The position numbers and the translations under genes are program-made. From Polytrichum commune (taxonomy: Eukaryota > Streptophyta > Polytrichopsida > Polytrichales > Polytrichaceae): DNA of 60,000 bases. The notes under the pieces were generated by a model, which was given only the letters and a program-made list of their open reading frames with translations, did not search any database and was not told where the DNA came from. Below are positions 11,433 through 23,961 of the stretch, piece after piece; position 1 is the first letter of the stretch; each line of letters opens with the position of its first letter. Location of the stretch: positions 374,501 to 434,500 of the forward strand of contig OX485805.1 of assembly GCA_950295325.1 (NCBI GenBank), in the 5' to 3' direction.

Positions 11433-13884
11433 TATCAAGAGTGTGATCGCAATAAGAGATCAAGCTGAAAAGCGGAAAACAATTGAGGCAATCAGGCAGA
11501 CAAAGGAATTACCAGATGTGGTGCACAATCAGAATGCTGATTTCTGAGCAAGAGTGATGAGAAGGTTCTTCAGGAGGTCTCCGCTTTGCAGAAGGTGCGC
11601 AACACGATGAGGAGCAAGTGGCGAGATCCAACGTGATGCGAACAGGTGAATGAGTGAACAAATATGATACTCTGATGCAATTTTGTGAGCAAAAGGTTGT
11701 GCAGGGAGTCCGCTTTTCGCCCTAAACATGACGAGCAAAATGTGAAGGTCAGAAGTCGGGGAACAGTTGGAGCACTATGGCGAAGGACGGAGGCGGAGGC
11801 GCGGAACACTGTGTAGATTGAGGATGGAGGCGGAGCACTATGCGGAGCAACGGATGATGGAGGCGCCGCCGCGGAGCAAGTTGCCGTTCATCTTCGAAGC
11901 CCTGACCTGCTTCCCTCGATACCTGCCTGCACTCATATACCCATGCTCATGACCCGGAGGGTATCGGTTACCATTTTCCGGGTATCGGTCAATATTTGAA
12001 TACTTTTTCCGGCTGAAATCCAGTAACTCACAAGAAGAATCGGCTACATTTCTGGGACATTTTCTGGTCCATTGGCTAATTGTCGGAGTATTGAAATTAC
12101 AGTCGGATTGCCATCCAATGGTTGGAAATTTGGACTGGCCATGAGGGGAAATCCATCGGCTGATAATGAACTAGCCGTCAGTTTTCCCCGACCATTGGTG
12201 CAAGCTTGAGATTCAAATGTTAATGGACCTACTTTGGACACTTTTGAGGAATCAATCCACATGCTTCTAGATGGTCATATAAAATTTCAACAAGATCATC
12301 AAATCTACAAGGAAACCAAGGCAATGGTGTGACTCCATGATTTTTCGACGTTGTATGATGTCCTCGGGGAGTTCACTGCGATAATATTAGAAAACAACGT
12401 GCGGGAAAATATAGGGTAATTTATATTCACAAAAGGAAAAACTTAGAATTTTCTTAGAAGTAATATAGGTGAGTATGTATGATAAAATTTGTATTATAAA
12501 TAACATAGGCTTGATACAAATAATGCATATTTTTAAAATATTTGTAAAAATATACCGTAGGATTTAAGGATCCTAGTTTTTTTTTGAAATAGGGTGTCCT
12601 TTGTGTTTAGAGGCGGGAAGATTTTGGATGAAAAAATATGTCGATTCAGTTGAAAAAATGGGATGAAAGATTGATGAGGGCGGCTGACGGATTAGGGTTT
12701 AGGAAAAATTGGGGGAGAACGTTGCTGGAGGATTAGGTTTTGAGAGTTTTCTTTCACCGTTCTAAGAGGTGGGATTTGCAGTTTAGTGTTGGCGAGAGTT
12801 TTTTCTTTGACGTTGTTGATTTTCTAAGAGGTGGGGTTTGCAGGTGGCCTGTGCAGGTCATTCTTCTCTCTCTACTCTAAGTGGAGATCGAATCTTAATA
12901 ATGACCACACAAGTCTAGCTTTGGAACTCGTGCTTGCATGTAAGTCCCATTTCACTCCCAAATCCTAAGTCCAGACCGTCGGTTGCCATCCGCTTGTTGT
13001 TGGTGTTTTAATTGGTTTTTTTTTACACTCAGTATTGTTTTGTTTAATTGTGCGTGTAACTTGATTGAGGAACATGGGCTGATTTTGTCGTTTGAAATTG
13101 CTTATGAACACTCTTAATGTAAAACCTTGTTGTGCCTTGGATTTTGGTGACTTAGTACTTTGAATGCTCTTAAACCCTTTGGAGCAAAATCAAATAATTA
13201 TAATGAACATACCTAGCTTAAAATTAGAGCTTCATCAAATTTAAAAGTAATTATAGGGTCATTCAAAAAACAAGAAATTAGCAAATTATATAATAATACG
13301 GTACAAAAAATTAAGGATGGATAATTAAATACCCCTTGAATAAATACCCTTGTCACGCACGTGTATACATATATACATGTCTAGTGAACTCCCCGAGATG
13401 ATGTCTATATCATATCATTAATTGGCCTAGCTCACTTGTCCTCTACGAAATAAAATATTTCGTGTAATATCCACATATCAATTGGATAACATTTCCAACA
13501 ACATGAATCTTCAAGTTGGAATTTGGAATGGAACACTTATGTGTGGAATTTCCAAGGTTGAAGGGAGGATCCAGTAATGACCATTGGTTAAATCAACTTA
13601 ACATCACATTGTTTATAGACGTGGTCTTATGATTATAAGTGGGACCAAATAGTGGGTATTGCCATCATCAATTATGAAAGTTGAGATATTGATTGGTCTC
13701 CGGACATTAACTATGGTCGCCCCCTATAGGTAGTTCTATGATGTTGCCCACACTATGAAACTTGCATAAAGGGAAATAGGTAGTGTGCATCCCTTAACTA
13801 ATGAGATATTAAACCGTGGTATTGCAAATTAAAACCTTGTTAATTATGAAATGAGATCTAAATGAAACATGAAATTGAAAATAA

Positions 13885-13899
13885 ACACACACACACACA
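13885..13899. repeat. (AC)n microsatellite
   Basis: A short perfect run of alternating AC dinucleotides. Confidence 0.8.
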
Positions 13900-14343
13900 A
13901 AGAGCATATTATATATATGTATGTAAACATATAATATCACACATTGTTTTCAACACCCTACAATTAATGTGATCCACATTTTCAACCTTGAATGTTGAAT
14001 ATTGGGGAGTGAATGACAATGTGCACTAAATTGTGACCTTACTCTAAGTTCCCATGGTGGCGCAATGGAGTTGACCTTTGATCCTTTTGCCTATAAACGG
14101 TGGGAGATTGATACCAATTTGAATTCTAATGCCAAAGTAGAATGTAAGCAAATCAATCTGATAGTTCACGGTGGTTGAGCATGACCGTCCCTCCAAAGTG
14201 GAGAGGGCAATTCATGTTGACATCTTTCCGAGGTGGAACCAAGTGTGGCATAAGAGGAAGTGCCATGCAAGACAACCTTCAATTGTTGTCATAGTTAACA
14301 TATGAAAGAGGTTGTTTCTCCAACATGGTGGACACTAGATTGA

Positions 14344-14369
14344 GGGGGAGGGGGGGGGGGGGGGGGGGG
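14344..14369. repeat. poly(G) tract
   Basis: Five G, one A, then 20 consecutive G. This is the longest homopolymer in the window and is able to form a G-quadruplex on the plus strand. Confidence 0.85.
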
Positions 14370-14592
14370 TTAACTGAGTGTAACAAACATCGTTTCCATG
14401 CTTGCCCGATGATCAAAAGAGCTTGGATATGGGCTACCAAGACTTTGATATGGATGATCAATGCTTGAACAAATCTTAGCTCTCACTAGTACGCTATGTC
14501 CCATAATTATTGTTCACTTGATGAACATTTACCTCACATATCTAAAACATTAGGGCTATTTGTAAAGTACATCAGTTGGAACGATGGGTTTA

Positions 14593-15140
14593 GGGCCAAG
14601 TTCCATGTGCCGGTCCCGGTCCGTTTTTTTCAAAATAAATGGGTGGGCCGGTGAAAAGAGGGTGGTGCCATGTGCTCATCCTTCTCACCCAAGGACCGGT
14701 ACCCCCCATGGATGGGTGTCCCACATTTTGTGTTGTGCAAGAACGGGTGCCAAAGGACCGGCGGTCCTAACGGTCACAAGAAGGACATGTGCCGGTTAGA
14801 AAGCTCCGGTGACCGGATTGGCCGGTCACCTAGGGTACACCCTTGGATACTAAAGGCCACTTTGTTCTTCTAGTCCCTTCTTTTGAGGAGTATTCCTAGG
14901 GAATGTGTATTTTATGATGTTTTTAGAATCTAGATGACCTTCATTGTCGGTGACCTTCATAAAGTGTCATGTCTTATCACTCACCAAATTTAGTTAGAAA
15001 GTAGGAAATCAAAAAAAACCGGCACCCCACATAGAAGTACCCCTCCATAAAATGGGTGACATCACCCATTTTTTGGATGATGTCACCCGTTTCTCACCCA
15101 TTTAAAAAACGGACCGGGACCGGCACATGGAACTTGGCCC
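14593..15140. mobile_element. Tourist-like MITE with 37-bp perfect TIRs
   Basis: A 548-bp non-autonomous element. The left terminus starts GGGCCAAGTTCCATGTGCCG and continues to 14629; the right terminus is its exact reverse complement over 37 bp, ending in CTTGGCCC at 15140. It is flanked by TTA on both sides (14590-14592 and 15141-15143), which is the PIF/Harbinger target duplication. The interior holds a further inverted repeat (ATGGGTGACATCACCCAT at about 15053-15070 and neighbours). No transposase frame is present. Perfect terminal repeats suggest a fairly young insertion. It lies next to a dispersed repeat also found at 20.6 kb. Confidence 0.85.
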
Positions 15141-15159
15141 TTAGTCCAAACCAATTCTC

Positions 15160-15515
15160 TTTTAGAATGAACACAAAGTCATCCAAGTTTTCTTGATGCA
15201 TAAATGATCATGCACAAAGAGTGGTGTCGGGCTATCAAAAATTGGCTTTCTAGTTTGTCCTACTAGAATGGGTGGGCCAAGCTAGCCATGCAATGGCCAA
15301 TCCGAGATCTAGGATGGCAAGTCCCATATGCAAACCCTTTTTAAGATCCTAAAATTCTCTCAAAGTTTGAGAGCCAAAATGAGGAAGTCTAAAAGTTTCA
15401 CCCAACTTTCAAAATAGGCTCCGATACACAATGAGCTAAGAAGCTCTTAACATAATTTTTTCTTAAAGAATGATCAAACCCATGGTTTCATCCCTTTTTG
15501 AAGGAATTTATGGAT
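15160..15515 (+). repeat. dispersed repeat, copy 1
   Basis: About 350 bp that resembles 20645-20965 in the same orientation. Shared blocks include CTAGTTTGTCCTACTAG (copy 2: TTAGTTTGTCTTACTAG), CAAGCTAGCC, GCCAATCC and TTCACCCAACTTTCAAAATA. It has no coding capacity, and the parent element is not identified. Confidence 0.6.
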
Positions 15516-18500
15516 AACTCTATTGCGGCAGATCATTATGCATGTGAGGAACTTTGCTAATGTGGCTAATTCGCAAGGGACGGTCTAATGTTGTCACCTT
15601 CTGTGTTGAGAGACATGTAGATGGAAAATTCTTCCAAACATTGTGGAACAATTGACATGATTATACCAAGATTCAATGGCAAAATATATGCTTGCTTGCT
15701 ACAAAGGTCCCGATATTGCCATGTTGATTTTTTTTTTTTCAAAGGTTTTGATGCCATTTAAGCCTATGGTGTACACAATGTGATTGATTCTAGACAGGAT
15801 CTTATTATTTGTTGAAACAAATGGAACCATGAATTGTGAGATATATGAAGGAGCTAAGGAGGATCAAGGATCTTGAAAAGAGGAGTTGCCAAGAAGCCAA
15901 AGGAGAGAGACATAGTTCCCAAATTACAGGTTACGCTATGGGAGCCTTGGAAACGAGGCAATGCGTAAGGGAACAATATGGGAGCCCATGAACGCATTAA
16001 TGAAGCTCAAGAACAAAGCATGGGAGCATGTGAACGAGGTAACACCCAAGGAACGGGCACATGAGCCACATAAATAAAGACTATTGGGAACATAACAAAG
16101 GATGAATAAGTATGGATGGCTCATAGGCCTTTATATGAGTCTTTATGGATAAAATCATGGATGAATGTCATAGGAACCCTAGTAGATAATGTCTAACAAC
16201 CAACAAGAAAGGATACCAAGAGGTATATAGTTTTGTAATAGATATGGGTTTCATGTATTTCAAAACATAGGTATATGAATATATAATATACTAAAAATAG
16301 GCATATTCCTAATTTTGGCTGAATTTAATATTTAGAAAATTCTCAAAATACTTGTATATTAAAGACTATATAAAGGAGGCACATATGGTATCTAAAGCAC
16401 CTCATTGAACATTGAACATATCATGTGAGTGGCACGAATACTTATTGGGAGCTTACTTTTTTAAGGACATTCAAAGACCCCTTTGAAGACCTTTTCAAAG
16501 ACACCCTTAGAGGCTACCTAGGATTAACCCTTTGGAGACCAAAAGATTTAGAAAATAAACCTTAGAAGATGGAAACATAAAAAATACTATAATTTTAAAA
16601 GCAAAAGTTAGGGAAACTTGAAAGGTGATTTGGTTTTCAAAGATACTTGAAAAGTAGAAGTGGGGGAAACTTTAAAAGGTTATTTGAAATCCGAAACTAG
16701 AAGTTAGGGAAGATTGAGAGGTTACGTGACTTCGAAAGATACTTGGAAAATTGGAAGTCAAGGAAACGTAAATAGGTTACTCAAATTCCAAAATGAGTAG
16801 TTAGGGAAATATCAAAAGAAGACTTGTACTCAAAAGTCACTTGAATTTAGAAGATAAGAAAATAAACAAAAAGGTTGCATACAACTCAAAAGTTACAATT
16901 AGGCCTAGAGGAGGTTACAAAGAGGCGACTTCTAAACTATAGGGATTTAAACAAAATCACTTACAGGTCTTGGAGAAATCAAGACTTTAAAGCAACCACA
17001 TATGATTAGATTGGGAAGGTTGAGAAGGCTTACCAAAATTAGATTGGGCTCGAGAACTAAAATCCTACCGCCATCACACAAGTAAATGGATTAAAACTTT
17101 GAAAGAGAATTGTTGAACTTATATGAAATGTTCTTGAAGGCTCAAGCTTAATACTAAGAATCTCCAACAACGTGAATTATTCTAGAGTGATGAGCTAGGT
17201 TGGGATTTGGTTACCAAAGTTACCTCTCAATTAGTATTGGATTGTGTGAAGTCGTTATGAGCAATGGGGCTCAAAGTTCGGGAGGAAATTTTGTGAAGCT
17301 GTCAAGTAGGCAAATCACCCAACCCTTCATACTTGAGCTAATTTTGGAGCTCACGTCATGTCATTGTAGCATATTGTTATTATTATTATTATAAAAATAT
17401 ATACTTGAAATCATAATTAGTATGGGAAGATGTTAGATTTGATCTGGCATAATTGGGTTTGGAATTTCATGAGAGAAAAATTGGACTTGTGTCAATTGCG
17501 TTATGGAATAGTTTTATGCCTAGCATTACATATTAGTGATGATGTTGGGAATCACAACCCATTCCTCCTAAGACACTTAACCTTGACATTAGAGATTTAA
17601 GGAATATTAACTTGGAATATTTGAGCACCTAATCCACGTAGACTTCAAAGAAATAAAAGAGTTTTTGGAATTACAAATATGTTAGTATGGTAGAGACAAA
17701 ATCTTGTTGAAATTATACATAATTGTGCTTGGCAAGTAAGGAGTTTAAAGTATGCATGGAAGGGGATACCTCTCCTCACCCCTAAGGTTAGGGATTGTAT
17801 CAACACAAATCACATGGCAAGCCATGATATAGAATGACAAGGTTTTCTAGAACTAAATAACTAAGGTGTGACATTCATGGAACTGGTCAAGCAGTGGGGT
17901 ACACTGTCTAAGGTTGGGAGACCCTTATGACGAGTGAGGCGACCTCAACAGAAAGACAAATGCCTCTTTGTGGATGTATTTAACCAAGTTTGGCTAATAT
18001 TGTTAGCTTTCATTGTCAATTATCCTTGCAATGAAATTTTGTTTCATTTGTGTAGAGAACTAAAAAAATAAAGTAACATGCATGCATATACTATACACCA
18101 TCTACATTGAGGAATTTGAGTGGAAATAAGCTCAACATTATGGCTCACAATAATTATCTATACCAAATTTGTATTTATATAAAGATGACGTTAAATGGAT
18201 GGGTTGTCTTGGGCACATGCCACATGACTTTACTTCAATCGAGGAGATTACCTATTTTTAGGTGGAGGGTTTTTGTTTTTTTGAAAGCACCATATTAGCT
18301 ATCCTAGGTCAGTAAACCAATGGCATCACATGATCACATACCCTCTTGCCCTTGAATGTGGGCCACTCGAACTTTGAGATGGGGCACAAAAACACGGAGC
18401 TATCATCAAATCTACTTAGGTTAGCGTATGAAATAAGCATAAGGTAGACAACCCTTGAATGGCTACTATTTTCAAGTAGCCCACACATGGTTAGTGTGAG

Positions 18501-20415
18501 ATGGCTAGTGAATCCAAATTGAGGTTGAAGCATTTTCCTCGTAATTTTGTAGCTCGTATGAGTATTTTATTTATTATCAAAGTGAAGGTCTTTGTGTCCA
18601 TTAAATGGTCATATAGGTTTCTCTCAATTATGTTGATCTTTGAACCTAGAATGGTTATCATGTAATCTAATCTCTTATAACCACATGACTTGTTGGTGTC
18701 CATTCTTGGAGGCACACCAGACCACACACCACTCAAAATATAGGTGTCCTACTAAAAAAACAACCAAATAAGGGTTGTAACTTGCCAACCTTACAGACTT
18801 ATTCCCCCTTAATGTTGCTTGGTCAACCTCACTGGTCCAAACTTTTGCAAATTTGAGAAAGAATAAAACATATTGATTTTGAGGGCGATCCTTCAACAAT
18901 ATTTCACCCTAATTCCACCTCTTTATTCAAGGAGAGATTGAATTATTCAACTTTTGGCAAGGCACTCCTTGAGTGGAGTATGGAACTAGAACATGTGTTT
19001 TTTTATTTATATTTTAAGATTATGAAATTGCAAAAAAACAACGAGGAAATCCGATCCAAGTGGAATCAAATGTTTAATTCGATGCTTAAATGATATGCTA
19101 TCTACACCAGTATGTGCAAATAGGTTGCCACGCACTAACATATTGACATTTCACACAATTTTGTATTTGTATTACCACAATAACAAATTGTGGTGATTAT
19201 TGTTTTTATGATGGTTCCTATATGACTTTTCTTGATATGGTTTTGACCCAAGGTAATTTGCATGGGTAAGGGGAAGCCCATTTGGAAAGGCAACCTAATT
19301 ACACATATTAATGTAATGATCTCCACAAGGTTTGCAAAACTTCCAAAGATTGATATGCAAATCGTCACATTATGTAACTCCTCTCCACACCCCCTCCCTT
19401 TCAAAACATGTCCCCTTGTTGCCCAAATTATACATTTGACTATTCAACTTTTAAGCGTCTACAAAGCCTTAGAGTGGTTGATGAATGACTTTGAATACAC
19501 TTTTCCTTTAGAAGGAAGCTTCATGAAAAGTCACTCTATATATGTTTGGATTCATAAGAATATTATGCCATTGAATGTTTTATTTCTCATAGTCTCATTA
19601 TCAAGTGACATATGCTTATTTTTCAAGAAAAGAAGAAAGCGGTTTGTGTCCAGAAAAGTTCCTCCGTTGGAGAAATTATTATATAAAATAAATATCTTAG
19701 ACGAGATCCACTTTGATTAGGTTGATATTGTTTGTAGACCTTGCACTTTCATCTATTTGTATAAGATTTCAAGTAGAAATAATCCAATATGAAAATTTGC
19801 ATGAAATAATTACCTTTAGATTTCTTATTATTGATATTTCATTTTACTGGTAAGTCCAACTCTATAGGTGTGACCCAACATTCAAGCTCTACACCTTCCA
19901 TTTGGAAACCAAGATCGAATTGAATATTTAACATAGAATTTAAGTTAAATGTTTAGTTTTGTTGTGCTCATCTAGGCATTTTGAATCGAGGGTTAACCAT
20001 CGTTATCTTACCAAATTCAATACACGGGCACCCAAGAAGGAGGAGATAAAACAAAACATAACATGAAACAAAATAAAAGCAAGACGTAATTCCCTTTACA
20101 TTACATTATTTAGGTCAAGAGGTAAAGCTCTCTTTTAAAAAAAAAAGACAACTCCAATTCCAACTCCTAATGCCAACTCCATATTCAACTCTGTATAGGA
20201 GAGCAAGGGATCATATACCCAGTAAACTTCATCACAACTCCTATTGGTGTCTTTGAATTTCTCCTTTTCCCCAAAGCATATATAGAGTTTTAAAGCCTTT
20301 GGGATCATTAAACCCCCTTGGGCAAATAAGCAAAAAGTTTGGATGTGAGTTTGACATCCACGTGCCGCTTAGTTTTTGGGGGCTAGTTTCTAACTCAACA
20401 AGGATAAAAAGTCCA
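15516..20415. other. AT-rich intergenic, nothing recognised
   Basis: Nearly 5 kb of AT-rich sequence with scattered short frames. The longest, 152 codons on the plus strand at 19262-19720, has no recognisable domain and I do not call it a gene. A (T)n run lies near 15728 and a short (TTA)n near 17377-17393. About 16380-16400 has TGGTATCTAAAGC, reminiscent of a Copia primer-binding site, but no LTR could be paired with it. Confidence 0.35.
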
Positions 20416-20427
20416 CCCCCCCCCCCC
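20416..20427. repeat. poly(C) tract
   Basis: Twelve consecutive C directly followed by a poly(A) run. Confidence 0.8.
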
Positions 20428-20644
20428 AAAAAAAAAGACCCCGTCCAAAGTTCATGAACTAATGGAAATTTCTTCCAAAATGCCATCAAATACCTATCTC
20501 ACACTAGAGTTGTTTGTAAGCTCTCTTCCTATAGGAAGAAGGTTTCCATGTAGAAGCAAACTCTTCAAATTTATGCCCAACCATTTCTTTAGTAGTCTTC
20601 AAACCAATAGAAACCATGTAAAGTAAAATAATCGAACCATGGGT

Positions 20645-20965
20645 GAAATCCCAAATCACGAGTTTTTGAGAATAACATAAAGTCACCTAAGTTTTTTTAA
20701 TGCTAAGATTATCAACACAAAGAGTAGCCAGCTTTTTAGTTTGTCTTACTAGGATGGGTTGGCAAGCTAGCCTTGCATAAGCCAATCCGGGATCAAAGAC
20801 AACATGTCCTATTTTAGATCCTAATTTTTCCCACCTCCCAAAAGATTCACCCAACTTTCAAAATAGGTTTATGAAAAATGACCAACTAATGAGCTTTATA
20901 GAAAGTTTTCTTAAAGAAGGATAAAAGTCACCATTTTGTCCCTCTTTGAGGAATTTACAGATGAC
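20645..20965 (+). repeat. dispersed repeat, copy 2
   Basis: The counterpart of 15160-15515, same orientation, moderately diverged. Shared blocks include TTCACCCAACTTTCAAAATA and the CAAGCTAGCC segment. It is non-coding. Confidence 0.6.
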
Positions 20966-21970
20966 TTTATCATCTTAAATAAAACTTAACTCATATTGAA
21001 ACAAGTACAAGTTCTATTAGATTAAAATACTAAATTACTAAAGTAGAACCTTAACAACCATTACAACTATTACAAATAGGCATTAAGGTGGAAAAACATA
21101 AAACAATGAATGACCCCTACTAGTGCACTAGACTAAGAGTAGATTGATTATTGTGTGGACATCAAATGGTTGATTATAAATTGGTGGCTCCGGAAAAGAT
21201 ACGGTGATAGGTTGGAAGCGGTGATTGGTTGGATAGGTCATGTTTCACACCACTTAGAGCATCCCTACTAGCCCGGGCACTGCCCCGGGCATAATCGCCT
21301 CGGTGGCAGCCCCGGCACAGTGGGGGGTGGCCGGTAAAGTTTATGTGGCCCACTAGGCCGGGTATATTTCGGCGCCCTGACCCATTCCGAGGCCGACCCC
21401 CGCCCGGCATTACTATTAAACAATGATCTGCCCGTTAGCAGATGCCCTCCCCGATGCCCTAATCATCTTAGATACCGTACCGATTCCCTAATCCACTAAT
21501 CATCTTAGATATATTTAATTCACTAACTCACTAATTCACTAATTCACTAATCATATTGGATTTTCATCATTTACGACATAAAACATTACACTAATATCAC
21601 TATATTCGTTAATTTGAGACTTTCTATTGTCTCTAATTAATATATGGACCACAACAACATGGTCTAATGTTTGAGTCGTCCTACCTAAACCATCTTGAAA
21701 TGGGTTCTTAATTAGGGTCATGATATATACAACATTCTCCAATATCCGTGTGATTTTAGGGATGTTATTATATTTGAAAATGTCTCAAAATGCCGAAAAA
21801 CGTTTTGTCTAATTGGTGTGGGTACCAATTCACATTACGCATTGTGTTAATGCTGGTTGCTTAAGGTTGTGTTAAGGCTGGTTGCTTAAGGTTGCTTAGG
21901 TGCAGGTTGTTTGTAAGTCCCAATAAATGCAGTGCGAGAGGGTTCATTAGTCATATGTGTATCGATGTTG

Positions 21971-22260
21971 CCTTTAGACATTTTAAAACTCGTGTTTTGT
22001 TTCATATTTATAAACACAAAATTAAACACGCCTTTAAACATTTTAAAACTCGTGTTTTGTTTCATATTTATAATCACAAAATTAAACACGCCTTTAAACA
22101 TTTTAAAACTCGTGTTTTGTTTCATATTTATAATCACCAAATTAAACACGCCTTTAAACATTTTAAAACTCGTTTTTTGTTTCATATTTATAATCACAAA
22201 ATTAAACACGCCTTTAAACATTTTAAAACTCGTGTTTTGTTTCATATTATTAACCTTAAA
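21971..22260. repeat. 60-bp tandem repeat, five units
   Basis: Five units of exactly 60 bp with few differences. Each contains CCTTTAAACATTTTAAAACT, then CGTGTTTTGTTTCATATTT, and ends near AAATTAAACACG. Because 60 is divisible by three and the unit lacks stops in several frames, open frames of 137-153 codons run across it on both strands, giving 20-residue protein repeats. Each unit also contains an imperfect inverted repeat (CGTGTTT against AAACACG). The protein-like frames are most simply a by-product of the period. Confidence 0.9.
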
Positions 22261-22614
22261 TTCAAATATCTCGATCATAATATTAATGCTCGTGAGTTTA
22301 AACTTATTAATAATATTGAGCATATTAATGTATTATATTATTTAACCCCTTAAACATATTACTATTATGGCTATTAATAGTAAACCCATCGTTAATACAT
22401 ATTAATATTAAACCCCTCAACCCCCAAACTGTGGCCACAATGCCACATCATATCAGTAATCAACCACGTTATCATAGTTCGAATTGCAGCCAGGTTATCA
22501 TAGTTCAGAGTGCAGCCAGGTTTAGGTCCCATCAGGCTGCAGCCAGCTTAAGGTCACATCAAGCAGGGTTTAGGCATGTTGTCTGTGAGGGTTAAGCTTC
22601 AGGTTTAGTTTTAT

Positions 22615-23770
22615 AGCCGCAACTACATTGTGTCTGAGAGGGTTATGCTTGTGTTAAGGCTGGTTGCTTAAGGTTGCTTGAGGTTGCTTAAGGTTGCTTA
22701 TGCATTTGTGTTAAGGCATAATGCTTAATGTGAAGGTGCAATTGTGTTAAGGCTGGTTGATTAGGTGCAGGTGCATTTGTGTTAAGGCATAATGCTTAAT
22801 GTGAAGGTGCAATTGTGTTAATGCTGGTTGCTTAAGGTTGTGTTAAGGTTGGTTGCTTAAGGTTGCTGGTGCATTTGTGTTAAGGCATAATGCTTAATGT
22901 GAAGGTGCAATTGTGTTAATGCTAGTTGCTTAAGGTTGTGTTAAGGCTGGTTGCTTAAGGTTGCTTAAGGTTGCTGGTGCATTTGTGTTAAGGCATAATG
23001 CTTAATGTGAAGGTGCAATTGTGTTAATGCTGGTTGCTTAAGGTTGTGTTAAGGTTGGTTGCTTAAGGTTGCTTAAGGTTGCTGGTGCATTTGTGTTAAG
23101 GCATAATGCTTAATGTGAAGGTGCAATTGTGTTAATGCTAGTTGCTTAAGGTTGTGTTAAGGCTGGTTGCTTAAGGTTGCTTAAGGTTGCTGGTGCATTT
23201 GTGTTAAGGCATAATGCTTAATGTGAAGGTGCAATTGTGTTAATGTTGGTTGCTTAAGGTTGCTGGTGCATTTGTGTTAAGGCATAATGCTTAATGTGAA
23301 GGTGCAATTGTGTTAATGCTGGTTGCTTAAGGTTGCTGGTGCATTTGTGTTAAGGCATAATGCTTAATGTGAAGGTGCAATTGTGTTAATGCTGGTTGCT
23401 TAAGGTTGCTGGTGCATTTGTGTTAAGGCATAATGCTTAATGTGAAGGTGCAATTGTGTTAATGCTGGTTGCTTAAGGTTGCTGGTGCATTTGTGTTAAG
23501 GCATAATGCTTAATGTGAAGGTGCTGTGTGTGTTAATGCTGGTTGCTTAATGTTGCTTAAGGTTGCTTATGCATTTGTGTTTAGGCCAGGTTCCTTAAGG
23601 TTTAGGTGCAGGTGCAATTGTGTTAAGGCTGGTTGATTAAGGTGCAGGTGTAATTGTGTTAAGGTTGGTTGCTTAAGGTGCAGGTGCAATTGTGTTAAGG
23701 CTGGTTGCTTAAGGTGCAGGTGAATTGGGTGCAGGTGCAGTTGAATTGGGTCCAGGTTGCAGGTGAATTA
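22615..23770. repeat. complex tandem array (73-bp and about 108-bp units)
   Basis: An array whose core unit contains TTGTGTTAAGGCATAATGCT, AATGTGAAGGTGCAATTG and GGTTGCTTAAGGTTGC. Successive GGCATAATGC landmarks lie at 22715, 22786, 22884, 22992, 23100, 23208, 23281, 23354, 23427 and 23500. Spacing is therefore 71, 98, 108, 108, 108, then four times 73. The longer units carry extra copies of a 10-bp subrepeat (TTAAGGTTGC). The edges are degenerate: 22490-22615 has smaller CAGCCAGGTT repeats, and 23600-23790 has GGTGCAGGTG repeats. It is non-coding. Confidence 0.9.
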
Positions 23771-23961
23771 GGTGCAGGTTGAATTAGATGCTGCAATTGT
23801 GAGGGTTTAAATGAGGGTTAGGGTAATGCATAATGGACATATCACAAGCCACACAGAAATGGAGACAAAGAAATCAGATATGCTGCAATTGTGGACACAG
23901 AAATGTGCTGCCATTGAATCCATTCAGTTACATACTTTAGGGCTCCTGACATGTTTGATCC

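Larger units (their letters stand above)
11433..14589. other. intergenic, mostly featureless
   Basis: This is 3.2 kb without a supported gene. About 11570-11950 is locally GC-rich with GAGGCGGAG-type repeats and short overlapping frames that look fortuitous. About 12600-12900 has a GATTAGGGTTTAGG motif and a CTAAGAGGTGGG sequence repeated twice. An (AC)n microsatellite and a poly(G) run are listed separately. Confidence 0.35.

Noticed and set aside
16383-16400. TGGTATCTAAAGC as a Copia-type primer-binding site
   Set aside because: No LTR ending in CA lies directly before it and no paired repeat was found.
19262-19720. 152-codon plus-strand frame as a gene
   Set aside because: Composition follows the AT-rich background and no domain is recognisable.
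22615-23770. Possible CRISPR-like array
   Set aside because: Units are contiguous tandem repeats of variable length without unique spacers, in a plant transposon context.
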